Positions 1 through 10,534 of a stretch of DNA of 64,000 bases are shown piece after piece. The stretch covers positions 1-64,000 of the forward strand of contig JAIQDT010009054.1 in assembly GCA_021521415.1 (NCBI GenBank), in the 5' to 3' direction. The position numbers and the translations under genes were made by a program. Below the pieces are notes generated by a model. The model was not told the DNA's origin and searched no databases. It saw only the letters and a program-made list of their open reading frames with translations. The stretch is from Bidens hawaiensis (lineage: Eukaryota; Streptophyta; Magnoliopsida; Asterales; Asteraceae). Positions within the stretch are counted from its first letter, which is position 1; each line of letters opens with the position of its first letter.

Positions 1-452
1 ATTTTTAATTTAGTTCCAGTATCGTGATGAACGTAACCGAAATCGACCAAATTCACGTCGAGTTACCTCCTCAATACCTAAGAACAACAACGCTTGGGTT
101 TTACCTCCGCATCGCGTAGTTTAAATATTATAGTTTTTTATATGCTAATCTTTTTTTATATTTTAATTCAAATAATTTATTTTTTATGTTTTAATGCTCG
201 GATCTTACCTACGTTGTTTATACCGCAAAGAACATAGCCAATACCGAACGAATTCATATTGACTCGTTGCTGTAACGCCCAGATTTTACAGACCAATTTC
301 GCCGCGCGACGCGGGTAAATTACTAGTACAAACAATCAACTAGTCTTAGGCCATTTACTTGATCTAGTCAACTAGACCGGAACCAATGCCCATATTACTT
401 TTTTGTCAGAGCCCAGAAGCATAATCGTAATTGATGGATTTATGTTTCTAAT
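1..452. other. No gene; AT-rich repeat-like DNA
   Basis: I see no coding region here. The stretch around 270-320 (an ACGCCCAGATTTTACAG-like phrase followed by GCGCGACGCGGG) looks like the inside or end of an old LTR, but there is no partner copy in the window, so I do not classify it. Confidence 0.4.
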
Positions 453-987
453 TAAAGGTGCACAAATCGGGTTTTTCAAATACCCGATATCGGGTATGAA
501 ACCGCGTTCAGGTATGACCGGGTATTGGAAAATCGGGTTCGGGTCCGAGTATTGTCTCTAAAACATACCCTATGTATCGGGCTCGGTCAGGTATAATATT
601 GTCTCTAAAACCGGATATTCTAAAACCGGATATTTGAGTCCTTATTTCTGGGTATTGAAAAAACCCTATTTTTGGGTATTTTTGGGTTTTTTTTTGGATA
701 TAGATTGGATTTTCTAAGGGGTTGTACATTTTAGGAGTATTTTTGGGGTATTTTTCATGTAATTTTGGGTATAGATAGAGTATTTGAAAACCCCGGTTTC
801 GGGTATTGGAAAAACTCGTTTCCGGGTATGGAACAAGTTCCGATTTTCGGGTATTACCGGGTCCGGTTCGGGTACATGTTTTGGTATTGAAATGCAGACC
901 CTATCTGTACCCTACGGGTAGGGTCGGTATGGGTTCGGTTATTAAAAACCAGGGTATATAAAAACGGTAGGGTCGTGTGGATCTTTG
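453..987. mobile_element. Degenerate hAT-like non-autonomous element
   Basis: The left end reads TAAAGGTGCACAAATCGGG, nearly the same as the left terminus of the intact hAT element at 9644 (TAGAGGTGCACAAATCGGG). The interior is dense in short subterminal-type repeats (CGGGTATTGG, TCGGGTATGG in both orientations), as is typical of hAT ends. The opposite end (GTGTGGATCTTTG) is only loosely complementary to the left end, and I find no convincing 8-bp target duplication. There is no transposase. It is probably an old deletion derivative or solo fragment. Confidence 0.45.
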
Positions 988-1123
988 TGATATTTAATCA
1001 ATTACTATAAGAGATTTAATTGAATTGGAATCGGAAATGATGTCAATCAGCCATTTTGGTTGTTACCCAGATTCAACTTGTTGAATTTTGGTGCTAGACA
1101 ACCGAAGACAAAGGGATTGGGAG

Positions 1124-1829
1124 TCAGGCTGTAAACGGACCAAACCGAACCAGACGAGACCATATTTATGTTCGTCCGTTAAGCTTTGTTGGAAAAACAA
1201 ACAGTTCACGAACACCCTACGAACAAAAATTCGTGTCCGAATCCGTTCATTAAGGAATTGAGTTTGTCCATGCCCGTTTGTGTACATTCCTTAGTATTGT
1301 AAACAGGCGTTAACGGGCACTAATGGACAACTAAACATTAACGGACACTAATGGACAAACAAACACCAATAGACACTAATGAACGTTAATGGACAAACGA
1401 ATATAAACATATCAAAATACTCATAAACACTAATGAATATTACACTACATGATATCCAAAAATACTTAGCACTTAATTAACATTGTAACCAAGCACATAA
1501 TCATATCAAAATACTGTTTTGGTGATCAAAATCCACAAACTTCTAATGTTTGACGAGAAATAAGCTTCAAAATTTTCATTCTTAAAGGAATTTCAACATA
1601 CATGATACTATTAAACGGATGTTACCAGACGTAATCGGACGGAGGTTACGGACGTTCATAAACACTATTGGACGAGTGCGACCTTTATCCGTGTCTGTCC
1701 ATTATGCTTACCGAACAAAATTTTTTTATCTGCGTCCGGTTCGTTTATTAAACAAACAAACATAAACGAACTTCCCACGGAACAGACAGTCAGACGTCCG
1801 TCCGAACAACTGGTTCGCTTACAGCCTTA
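1124..1829. mobile_element. hAT-type non-autonomous element (about 0.7 kb) with TSD
   Basis: The left terminus is TCAGGCTGTAAACGGACC; the reverse complement of the right terminus is TAAGGCTGTAAGCGAACC (15 of 18 identical). The flanking octamers are ATTGGGAG (1116-1123) and ATTGAGAG (1830-1837), 7 of 8 identical, which is the 8-bp duplication size of hAT insertions. The inside has no coding capacity but many short AACGAACA / GTTCGT / TAATGGAC units in both orientations. The element at 55431-56159 has closely related termini and the same internal vocabulary, so both probably belong to one family mobilised in trans. Confidence 0.8.
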
Positions 1830-1837
1830 ATTGAGAG

Positions 1838-2840
1838 GGGTGAGAGAGGAAGACTTGCTTCATGTCCCTTCTCTGTAATCTTGATGTTATTCTAAGGATG
1901 AGGCACTTCGATTGTCATCTATAGGTGGATACGATTGAAATACGTGTGTATTTCAATAAATATTATCAAAGCTTTAACAATAATCATTTTAGTCCAGTTG
2001 GTTGTGAGTGTTTTACTTAGTGTGGCGAGACCCGGGTTAAAAACCCGTTGTGGACGGTTTTGTTATTATTTTTTGAGGGAAATCGTTAAACAAAAAGAGG
2101 GTAAATTTATATTTATTTAAAAACCATAGGGTTGCAAATTGTAAGGGTATTAGTGTCTTTTCACAGACTAACTAACGTTGTGACTTGACGGTGGACCAAA
2201 ATTGAAAAAAAAAGGACCACCACAGGACCCATATATGCGAAAATGCCACCACGGGGTTGAAACATGCATTTTGGGTTTCACCAAATGGACCATAATTGCA
2301 ATTAACTCGAGGGTATAAATAAAAGTGAATTTATCAATTTGCCGATCACATGCGATGCACATAATGTCACTTAACTAAGATTTTGGATGACCGTTAGTTA
2401 AAAGGACTAAAAACAAATCACTTTGTCATTTAAATGACAACGAATTAAACATTTTAAAGAACTTATACCATAAATTAACTATGTTTAAAGGACACAAATT
2501 GTATTTTTGTCTTCTTTCTACTTCATCAACATAAGTTTCAAAATTTATCGTTTGGCCCCTCAACTTTAGTTTTAAACTTTTGTTAATTAAACTTTTGCCA
2601 CAGAAGTTTCACGTACTTTCGTATATTTACTTTTTGGCCCCTCAACTTTGGTAATGAAACTCTAGCCACAACGAATCGAACCGATGCCGACCAACTTTCC
2701 ATCGCGTTTCTGCCACAACACACTGTAGCTTTCGAACATGTAATGTAATTAACCAGCTCTGCGTTAACGTACGAGTAAAAATACTTGTCAAAATTAAAGT
2801 ATGTATTAGCCGTTAAAAAGTAAAACGTTCAAGTTATTAG
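1838..2840. other. Non-coding; short dispersed repeat phrases
   Basis: I find no supported gene. The phrase TTTGGCCCCTCAACTTT occurs twice (about 2552 and 2633), and GGCCCCTCAACTTTC recurs near 25201. This is a common sort of low-grade dispersed plant repeat. The small open frames in this stretch have no recognisable domain. Confidence 0.5.
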
Positions 2841-2879
2841 TAAAATGAAAAGGGATATGATATTAATACACCTACTACA

Positions 2880-3490
2880 AGAATTCACACAACTTTTATA
2901 TGATCGTATGGAATGCCAAGTACAAAAGCATTTGACACTGGGCAGTCAGTACGAATTTGACCAGAAGTCATACGATGGTATGAGTGCTATACGATCATAT
3001 GGAATATGTCAGTATGACCTCTATACGATCGTATGAAGTCTAGAATTAAAAAGCAGATTCTCACTTGTTCACACTTGCACTTGGTTTACGCAAGGATGTG
3101 ATACCATAACGAGTTCCATAATTACGTATCGTTTTATAAACTCTTATAAAATGTTAGAAAGAAATCAAAAATTAAAGAGTCTAGTTTTTTTGACAACTAG
3201 GATCGTGATTTCCATATAAAATTACAATCTTAACAAAAATAGTTGAAACTTATTCGTGAAAAAAAATAGAAACAAGACTGAAGTAAGAAGATTTGGGAAC
3301 AAAAAGTTATATGATCATAAACATATTGGCCATAAAATGAAGTAGAAAGTAAAAAAAAAACACTCATATGATCGTATGGATTCTATACTATCATATGGAA
3401 TATAATATCATCGGTCCCTTGCAGTCGACAAAATACAAAATAATGAACCTTATACGATAGTACAGGGTCTATACGATCGTACGAAGTTAA
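2880..3490. repeat. Cluster of ATACGATCGTATG-like palindromic motifs
   Basis: At least eight near-copies of the palindrome (C)ATACGATCGTATG(GAA) are scattered over about 600 bp: near 2899, 2966, 2988, 3020, 3365, 3386, 3450 and 3470. Some copies are degenerate (for example ACTATCATATGGAA). Spacing is irregular, so this is not a simple tandem array. The arrangement resembles the palindrome-rich minisatellites in the Athila-like LTR further right (ACCGTGGTCCACGGT units), so this may be a decayed LTR. I cannot place its ends. Confidence 0.5.
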
Positions 3491-3579
3491 AAGATGTTTG
3501 AATAAGTAAATGGGTGTTCGAATAACCATTGCCCAATAAAAAAGTTCAAAGTTAAAAGCCAGAGCATCTCGTTGTTGCT

Positions 3580-5214
3580 GTCCATGGCGATTGGCGGTTG
3601 TGTATGAATTCAAAATCAAATCTGAATCCAAACGCCTAACTCAGAAGTTATTGTTAATTTGTTGCTGCTATTACAACAAGAAGAGATCGAATATATATAC
3701 ATATACTTGTAATTATTATATTCTTCTATCTTCAGCGATCGTAACAGAAAGGTACGCACTTACATTTACTCTGTAATTTGTAGATTTTATTTAATGGTGA
3801 ATTGAACGATACCGTTGATCTATGCATATGTTCAACCAATTCAATTGGATATTCATGAAGAGTAATCCAAGTTTATCTCAGTTTTAATCTCATCAACTTC
3901 ATTGATATATACACGATTGTGAAAGATGTAATGTTGATTGAATCTACTATATACATTTTGTGTTTGACTACTCATTAACCCTAAAACTCAATAGTGATTC
4001 AAATAGAATAAGGTGCTACTAGTATTTTACTGCAACAGAAGGAAGATTATATAAATAAATTATTATTCTAGAAGGTTAATTTCATAAGGATTTGCCAAAG
4101 CTTTGAGTTATTATACATACAGCTCACAAATTCAATGAACTTGATTAGTATACACACCTTAAATGCCGCCTTTGTGTTCTTGCTAGAAAATATATGTATG
4201 TATAAGAATAGTTTAAATGTATTCAATTGATCTGATGCTTGCCTTCTTTGATGTTTAAATAAAAAACTTTTGGCATGATTATATTACTCGGTTGGCTTCG
4301 AGTTCGGTGTAGTGTTCTTATAAAGTTGCTCTCTTATGTTTGTGAATTAGCAACAACAGTGCAAGAGAGTGTTCTCGTGAGTCTTGTATCATGTTTATAT
4401 TCACCGCATACATGCTCTCGGTTGTAATATGAGCTCAAACTGTCATACTGTTTCTACTTTCATAAGTTTTGTTCATTTTCATCACCTAATATTCACATTT
4501 TGCGGGTCCCTTTTATTTGGTGTATCCTTCATAACTGAATTTGAAACAAGACACTCCGATGCTTAGTAATAGAACAATGTGTGCGTATTTCATAAGGATT
4601 TGCATTTATTTTGTAATAGTTTTGTTTTTGTAGTCTTGGTGGACATGATCACTATACAAAAACTTAAAGTTGTACAGCTCACAAATTCAATAAACTTGAT
4701 TAGTTTGCTACGTCAAACATGTTATAAATTGTGAGTGTCATTGTGGCCCCTTATAGTGTACACCTTACATGCCTGGTGTTCTTGCTGGTGTATATATGTA
4801 CCCTTTACAAAGAATATTTTTAATGTATTTTAAATCTTGTATTTGTTGTTACATAAATATATTAAGTGCTTTGCCTTCTTTACTTTAGAAGAAAGAAATA
4901 TGATATGCTTTCCTTTTTGCATAATACCAATAAGTTAGGCTGCAAATTCCTAATGGAAAGCTGGTTTTCTCATATAGTTGTTATGTGAATGCGTCTTTAT
5001 ATTCACTGCATACATGTTCTCAATGATGCATCTATAATGTAAGATCGAACTGTCATACTGTGTTCACTTCATAACTGAATATGAAAGCCAGAAACAAAGA
5101 GTGTAGGAACAAACCATAATAATATTCTTATATAATCATAATGCAAGTATTTACAATGAAGATAACATACCACTGCTATAAAAGTTCATGTACTATTGAC
5201 AACTGTAATGTAAC
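3580..5214. repeat. 3' flank of the ATPase pseudogene, internally duplicated and shared with the intact copy
   Basis: Two stretches within this region resemble each other: about 4127-4570 and about 4675-5090. Both begin with ACAGCTCACAAATTCAAT and later carry CATACATG and ACTGTCATACTGT phrases. The second also matches about 56800-57130 beside the intact ATPase (shared GGCTGCAAATTCCTAATGG, and AAATATATTAA upstream of it). This is the downstream flank of the ATPase gene pair, copied with the gene, and then partly duplicated in tandem. I see no separate gene here. Confidence 0.6.
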
Positions 5215-8202
5215 TTAGTGCTAATGTAGCTTAGAAATGGTTTATCAGGCACTGGTATCAAATTCATAACCCATCCAATAGGCCACGATAAAGCTGCTAT
5301 ACCAATACAAATTCCCACTGCATACCGTTTAATCTTTCTGTATCCGCAAACTTCTTCAATAACTCGACCATCACAATTTGAAGGATTATAGTAATGCCGA
5401 TTATACCAACAGTCTGTTTTTGTGTATACCTTTGAATATATTTCTCTTCTCCAGCTTCCTCGAGTTGAACTCGTTAAACACTTGACATAACACGAAAGTA
5501 TTGAAAATTATTGTGTCCTTCACCCTCTCGTCGACATTGAATATCGCCTTACCTTTAAACTGGAACGTCAACAGAACGGTAATCTGGAAAATGGCTTGTG
5601 CCAATAGGTTTCTCCACATGATGTTAGTTATGAGCGGTTCGACCCGACCCACAGGCGGTTTGTTCAAGAGTTCTCTAGTGGGCCTTCTGTTGCAAGTGCA
5701 AGTGCACCCAAAGTTTCCATGATTAAGTTCACCCACAAGAGTTGAACCGCAGTTAAAGGGACCCCACCAGAAGTTACTGCTGCAATGAAGTTAATAACAA
5801 GAGCTGCTACATTTACCGTGAGCTGAAACTGAATGAATTTTTGGATGTTATTGTACACACATCGTCCCCACATCAATACGGTTGAAACAGAAGCAATGTC
5901 ATCATCCAAGATGACAATGTCAGAACTCAGTTTGGCTACTTCGGTTCCTTGAATTCCCATTGAAAGTCCAATATCGGCTTCTTTGAGTGCTGGTGCATCG
6001 TTTGTCCTGTCACCGGTAACTGCCACCACGTGTCCTTTTTGTTTCAAGCATTTTACCATTAAAAGCTTATCAAAAGGTGAAGATCTTGCCATCACACGAA
6101 TTTTGTCAACCTTTTGCATTCTTTCTTCATCTGTGAAATTACGAAACTGGACACCTTCCACCACTTCGTCTTCACATACTTCTTGGCCCGATTCAAGTAT
6201 TCCACATTCGGTGGCTATGGCTTTTGCTTTGTAAACATTATCACCAGTTATCATCTTGACTTCAACTCCTGCAAACCTGCAAGTTTCTATAGCTTTTCTG
6301 GATCCGGGCCTACAAGGGTCCTTCAACCCGACAATCCCGAGCAATGTTAACCCTTCTTCGGTTAATGTGTGATAATCCATACCTTCTAAAACCTCTTTAT
6401 GTGCGAAAGCAGTGCACCTGAGACTACTTGCTGCCATTCCTTCGATTATATTCTCCAAATGCGTTCTTGAATCGCTATCGATTATCATTTTTGCCCGTTG
6501 CTGTTATAATATTTTGAACACATTGCTAGTACCATCTCTGTAGCTCCTTTCCAGTGAACATGAATAGTGTTGTCGTTCTTCCTCCTAATCGAAACCCCAC
6601 TTCGTTTTTTCTTCGAGTTAAAAGTTTCGACATGAAGAACAGTCGAACTTTGTTTCAGTTTCTCCATATCCATATCCAAAACCTCAACCGCCCATGATAA
6701 AATCGCCTTTTCGGTTGGGAACCCGGAGTATTCTTGTACCATTTGTGAAACGTTATTGAAAACAGTACCTGTTGTGTTGAATCCGACCGCCTCCCGGAGA
6801 AGTTCAAGGACTTGTAGGGATATGGCATTGCAAGAATGTGGTTCCACGAACTCGAGACCAAACCAGAACTTTGTTACGGTAATCTGATTCATAGTCAAAG
6901 TCCCGGTTTTATCGGTGCATATAACCGTTGCTGAACCCATTCTTTCACAAGCGGATAACTTCCTGACCATCGCTTGATCAGCCATCATTCTCTTCATAGA
7001 GTATGCAAGTGTAAGGGTGACCGCTAGTGGTAGACCTTCTGGGATGGCCACCACCACTATGGTCACTGCTGCCGAGAATATATCTGTAACCGAATTTAGT
7101 ATTTTGTTTATGCTTGTCTGTTTCCCATTATACTCTCTGTGACCATTTTCATCTTCCGTGTTTCCCGTGAAATAACGAATTAACATAACTACCAGAACTA
7201 GGAAAGCAACTGCAAGACCTACCTTTCCGATCGCAGAAGTTAGTTTGTTGAGGCGTGATTGTAATGGTGTTCATCTTCCCCAAGCGGTGTTCATCCCGAC
7301 TGATAAGACGAGCATCCAACAATGCCCGTCAGCGACTTTAGCACCGGAGATTAGAAACGGATTAGTGGTAGCGTTTACTTCTATTTGCTCACTCTCGCCT
7401 ATCATGCTGGACTCATCTACTAGCAACGAATGCCCATCAATAAACAGCCCGTCTGCTGGTATTTGATCTCCTACGTTCAAGACAACGATATCTCCAACGA
7501 CTATATCAAATATAGATATCTTTTGCCTTCTTCCTTCTCTAACGGCATCAATCTTTATATTATTGCTGATTTTTGACAAGCTGTCAAATTGTTTCTCCTG
7601 TCTGAAGTTACTAATCGCAGACACCACAATAACTAGAAACACAGCGACACGTATGCTTCCGCCTTCATACCATCCTTCTTTGATCCCGTCTTCTTTGATA
7701 CCAAAACCAAGAGAAAGAACCGCACAACCCATTAGTATGAGAATCGTGACGTCCTTAAACGCCTCAGCCACAAAATAAAACAAACCCTTTGGACGGGGTT
7801 TCTCGTAAGTATTGGAACCAAACACGGTTATCCTTTCGCTTAAATCTCGATCACTGATTCGATTGTCAAGATGAGTGTCAAGGGTTTTTGCTAAACCCTT
7901 GACACCATCAAACCTGCGAAGCGTTTCCAAATCTTTGTTTTGTACAGTATTAACGCGTTTTGTTTGATCAATAGTGTAGAAATGATCAAACACCTCATTA
8001 ATATTATTAATACTAGCCTTGGAACCGTCACTTTGTTGGATGATTTCAATAACGGAATATGTTAAAATTCTGAGACGGGTAGTGCCTTGGAGATGACGTT
8101 TTTGGCGATCGACACCATGGTGTTTGAAAAATACACGGTGAAGTATGCGCGTCGCCATCGTTTTTTGGCTTTGGTAAACATGATCATACTTTCTGCAACC
8201 AT
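5215..8202 (-). pseudogene. ACA12/13-type Ca2+-ATPase pseudogene
   Basis: This is a minus-strand homologue of the intact Ca2+-ATPase at 57241-60303, covering nearly its whole length. The likely ancestral ATG is at 8202-8200. Breaks seen: the N-terminal frame shifts near residue 45; a net 33-bp deletion near 7262-7285 creates a TGA just after the NTAWG motif; a 1-bp loss near 6488 shifts the frame; another 1-bp loss near 5675 shifts it again. Missense changes also hit invariant sites: the TGES phosphatase motif reads IGES, and GDGTND reads GDRTND. The DKTGT phosphorylation site and the PEGLP transmembrane motif are still present. It cannot make a working pump. Expression as RNA is not excluded. 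Confidence 0.93.
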
Positions 8203-9336
8203 TTTTGGAGTTTTTTTTTTCTGCAAAAAATGACAAAAGGCTAAAGGGATTTATTTAAGATATTGGAGGAGGTTTATAAGTTTATATATTCTGCTAAAGG
8301 ATGGATTACCCCCTTTTATATATATACGAAACTGAGGAGATTGCTATGAAACTTCGTATAGAATGTCATGTAACAATGCTTCACACGCATATAATTATTT
8401 GGTATGTGAACACTGAACACCAAATTAGTCGGCATATATAACATATTTTGAGGTCGCTTTATAAAATGGTATATAAGTTAACTAGTTTTAGGGCAAGTGT
8501 CACACACGAGATAATTCAAATTATAAAATTATAAGTAAAACAAATAATTATATAGCGTATATTACATCTGTGTTTATATCTATACAATGTGTACATAAAT
8601 TGATTTTATTTATATCACAAAATGATTTTTTTAAATGAACTTAATAAAAAAATGTCCGTGCAAAATCATACCCGAGAATGTTTTTTTCTATTGAAGAAGT
8701 CATTCTCGATGCATATATGTATAATTAAAAGAATTTTGGTTATGAACTAATTTCGAAAATAAAACTTCTCATACGATAGTAGTTCTAACCACTCAGCACA
8801 AAAGAGGCGTTACCTTTATTGATATATTTATTAATTTACCACTCATCAAAGGAAAGTAGGATATTAAATTATAGCAATAGATGTTCTTCAAGAACTATGT
8901 TTTTCTGAGCTACACCATAAAAAAGATTTTGATACGTTTCAGAGGGCTTCTCGACTTTGTCATAATGACAACATAAAAATAACATGTTAACCCATTCAAT
9001 TTTGTGTATATTTTGTTTCATTTGAGCATAGTTTTACATGATATGCTTCCCATACAACGTTCTAATCACCATTGAAGGAAAAATTAATGTTGACATAAAT
9101 ATTTCAAATTTGATAACATAGTGTGGATTTTATTCATTATTAAGTTTAGTGTCATTTTCATTCTTGAAGTTTGACCAACTACGCAACTTTAAATTTCTTG
9201 CAAATCAATACATGACATTTCCAAGATCATGCTATTTTAGTACTTTTCGTTAACCACATTTGTTTTTTCCATTAAGTCAGGGATAAAAAAGTATTTTTTT
9301 TTTAATTTCTCATTTACTTAACGGTTTTGATAACCC
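8203..9336. other. AT-rich non-coding DNA; old promoter side of the pseudogene
   Basis: I find no supported gene. On the minus strand a TATATATATAAAAGG string (about 8312-8327) lies roughly 110 bp upstream of the pseudogene ATG and could be its old TATA box. The rest is AT-rich with no clear repeat structure. Confidence 0.4.
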
Positions 9337-9494
9337 AATTTCTAATCTCTCATCTCATTCATTCTATCTATCATGGGTCATGGATCAAAACCATTTAGTT
9401 AATTGGGTTATCAATGTTGACAACCCAATTAACTAAATGGTTTTGATCCATGACCCATGATAGATAGAATGAATGAGATGAGAGATTAGAAATT
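9337..9494. repeat. Perfect inverted repeat: two 73-bp arms, 12-nt loop
   Basis: Arm 9337-9409 and arm 9422-9494 are exact reverse complements over 73 bp, separated by the 12-nt spacer ATCAATGTTGAC. A transcript would fold into a long perfect hairpin. Part of the arm (GAATGAGATGAGAGATTAG) reappears in the tandem repeats at 61130-61330, so it derives from a dispersed repeat family. No terminal target duplication is evident. It could be a foldback element, a recent inverted duplication, or a small-RNA source. Confidence 0.92.
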
Positions 9495-9654
9495 AAGATA
9501 AATGTATGCTTGACACCTAAGATTCAACATTTTCTTTTATTAGTGTAGTAAGATAAGATAAGATAAGATTTATACAAGAGAATACGAATTTAAATGGGTA
9601 TCAATGCTTCCCCTAATCCAACATTGAATTTGCCCCTGCCACCTAGAGGTGCAC

Positions 9655-9925
9655 AAATCGGGTTCAACTGGAAAACCCGAACCGGTTCGAAACCGGTTTT
9701 TTCACACCGGGTTGTAAAATGGCACCGGTTCCAATCAAGAACCGGTTCGGTTCCCGACCCGAACCGATGCCTAGATATGCTAACTTTTAAGAACCGGGGA
9801 GGGTATGAACCGGAACCGGTTTTTACGTAAAAACCGGTTCCACCGGTTTTTTTTGAAATTTAAATATCATAGCCGTTAGGAACCGGTTCCAAGGGCTATA
9901 TAGCCGTTTTTGACCGTTGGAACCG
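9655..9925. repeat. hAT left subterminal repeats (AACCGGTT motif)
   Basis: Many copies of GAACCGGTTC / AAACCGGTTTT, a self-complementary core, occur within about 270 bp of the left end. Such clusters near hAT ends are the usual transposase binding sites (family knowledge); binding here is inferred. Confidence 0.75.
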
Positions 9926-10050
9926 GTTTTTTAACTATAAATAGGTTATTTTTTTACTCTAAATAGCAAGGTTTGTTTGTGTACTTGTTAAACCACTTCC
10001 AAAACTATAAAACACACTTCAAACCACAATTAACCTTAAACCGACAACAA

Positions 10051-10302
10051 ATGGCAACTAATGATGACGTTGTTATGGTGATCGAAACAACAAGATGCCC
10101 CGATGTTTGGGTTCATTATGATTTGTGTCTCATGACCGACTCACATGAGTTGGCACGTTGCAAATATTGCTCGAAGTTTCCTAAAGCAGGGTCCAACTCG
10201 ATATTACGAAAACATACGAATAAGTCTTGTCGAGAGAAAAGAAGTTTGGAAGCTAAAAAAACGGAAGTGGGAAAGTCGTCCGACTCTACAACCCAAAAAT
10301 AA
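10051..10302 (+). CDS. Short BED-type zinc finger protein encoded inside the hAT element
   Basis: This is an 83-aa protein starting at the ATG at 10051 (ATGGCAACTAATG). The open frame extends upstream without a better start. Cys37 and Cys40 (CKYC) with His55 and Cys60 form a BED-like finger of the same layout as the finger in the 698-aa transposase on the other strand (CKLC...RKH...C), including the SN.S.LRKH core. It stops soon after a Lys-rich tail, so there is no catalytic or dimerisation domain. It is convergent with the transposase, with about 230 bp between the two stops. It may be a DNA-binding accessory or repressor of transposition, or a fragment from a nested relative. Function is inferred; the coding potential itself is fairly good. 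Confidence 0.6.
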   Translation: MATNDDVVMVIETTRCPDVWVHYDLCLMTDSHELARCKYCSKFPKAGSNSILRKHTNKSCREKRSLEAKKTEVGKSSDSTTQK

Positions 10303-10534
10303 GTATTCCCGGATTAAAACGACGGACTTTGTTTTTTATGTTTTAGTTGTTATGTTTAGTATCGTTTATGTTTTAATAATGTTTGTAATAGTTATTTTTT
10401 AAATAAATAAAATGTTCGTCGTTATTAAAAAAGTAACAAAAATTAATCATGAGTAACAAAAGTAATTAAAATAAAACAAATCAAAACTAAATATTAGTTG
10501 AACAAGTTACAAATAATTTTACCAAAACAAATAA

